A stretch of 5,889 bases of DNA from Candidatus Aminicenantota bacterium. Its GTDB lineage: Bacteria; Acidobacteriota; Aminicenantia; Aminicenantales; Aminicenantaceae. Where the stretch lies: assembly GCA_030670375.1 (NCBI GenBank), contig DAOVBT010000152.1, positions 1-5,889 on the forward strand, given 5' to 3'. Under the pieces are notes generated by a model. That model saw only the letters and a program-made list of their open reading frames with translations. It did no database searches and was not told where the DNA came from. Position numbers and translations under genes: made by a program. Below are positions 5,801 to 5,889 of this stretch, one piece after another; the stretch's first letter is position 1; each line of letters begins with the position of its first letter.

Positions 5801-5889
5801 ATGAAAAAAGCGGTCGTATTCTCTTCTATCCTTATTCTAGTGATAAATACCGGTCTTTCCCAAGAGGCCATTTATGATTGGGAGAATCC
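5801..5889 (+). CDS. 5' end of an exported glycosidase, probably GH2 LacZ-type beta-galactosidase (partial)
   Basis: Only 29 codons and two bases are present; the gene runs off the end of the window. The N-terminus is a typical signal peptide: MKK, a hydrophobic stretch (about residues 4-18), then GLSQEA, with cleavage likely near residue 20. The mature part starts AIYDWEN, and the final CC must be completed as Pro, giving DWENP. In LacZ-type GH2 beta-galactosidases, DWENP is the conserved first motif of the N-terminal domain (E. coli LacZ has RDWENPGV), and it often follows a signal peptide directly in exported homologues. That placement and the glycosidase neighbours make a secreted GH2 enzyme the best guess. 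The evidence is one short motif, so the family call is tentative while the existence of an exported protein is fairly secure. Confidence 0.6.
   Translation, partial: MKKAVVFSSILILVINTGLSQEAIYDWEN

Overview
The window carries six genes, all on the + strand, with strong Shine-Dalgarno sequences (AGGGAG, AGGAGGG, GGGAGGAG) and ATG starts. One gene has a candidate lipoprotein signal, one an N-terminal membrane anchor and one a signal peptide, so the host is a bacterium that exports glycosidases, probably Gram-negative. The mix (GH116, GH113, a COG4299/NagX-type acyltransferase and the start of a probable GH2 enzyme) suits carbohydrate-degrading lineages such as Bacteroidota/FCB-group, Acidobacteriota, Planctomycetota or related uncultured phyla. 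The sequence alone does not fix the phylum. No rRNA, tRNA, CRISPR array, transposase or integrase was seen.

Region 1 (1-735) holds two small cytosolic genes 37 bp apart, probably co-transcribed: a dodecin (flavin-binding storage protein) and a YbhB/YbcL-type PEBP-family protein. They look like general accessory genes not tied to the sugar genes downstream.

Region 2 (736-914) is a 179-bp intergenic stretch that probably contains the promoter of the following cluster; only weak promoter-like and hairpin-like sequences are visible in it.

Region 3 (915-5889, continuing past the edge) is a glycan-processing cluster. It has an exported GH116 beta-glycosidase with recognisable catalytic Glu and Asp, then an 86-bp spacer with a striking 13-bp inverted repeat and a second palindrome. 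Next come a membrane-anchored GH113 (beta-mannanase-family) TIM-barrel enzyme, an ATGA overlap into a multi-pass membrane acyltransferase related to heparan-alpha-glucosaminide N-acetyltransferase, and, 64 bp later, the first 29 codons of an exported protein. That protein's DWENP motif suggests a GH2 LacZ-type beta-galactosidase.

The working model is that secreted or surface beta-glycosidases (GH116, GH113, probable GH2) trim a heteroglycan outside the cytoplasm while the membrane acyltransferase transfers acetyl groups to sugars at the inner membrane. The families are well supported. The joint substrate is unknown, and neither a transporter nor a regulator lies inside the window. The most interesting points are the translational coupling of GH113 to the acyltransferase, the cysteine-rich nucleophile loop of the GH116 enzyme, and the inverted repeats between GH116 and GH113.
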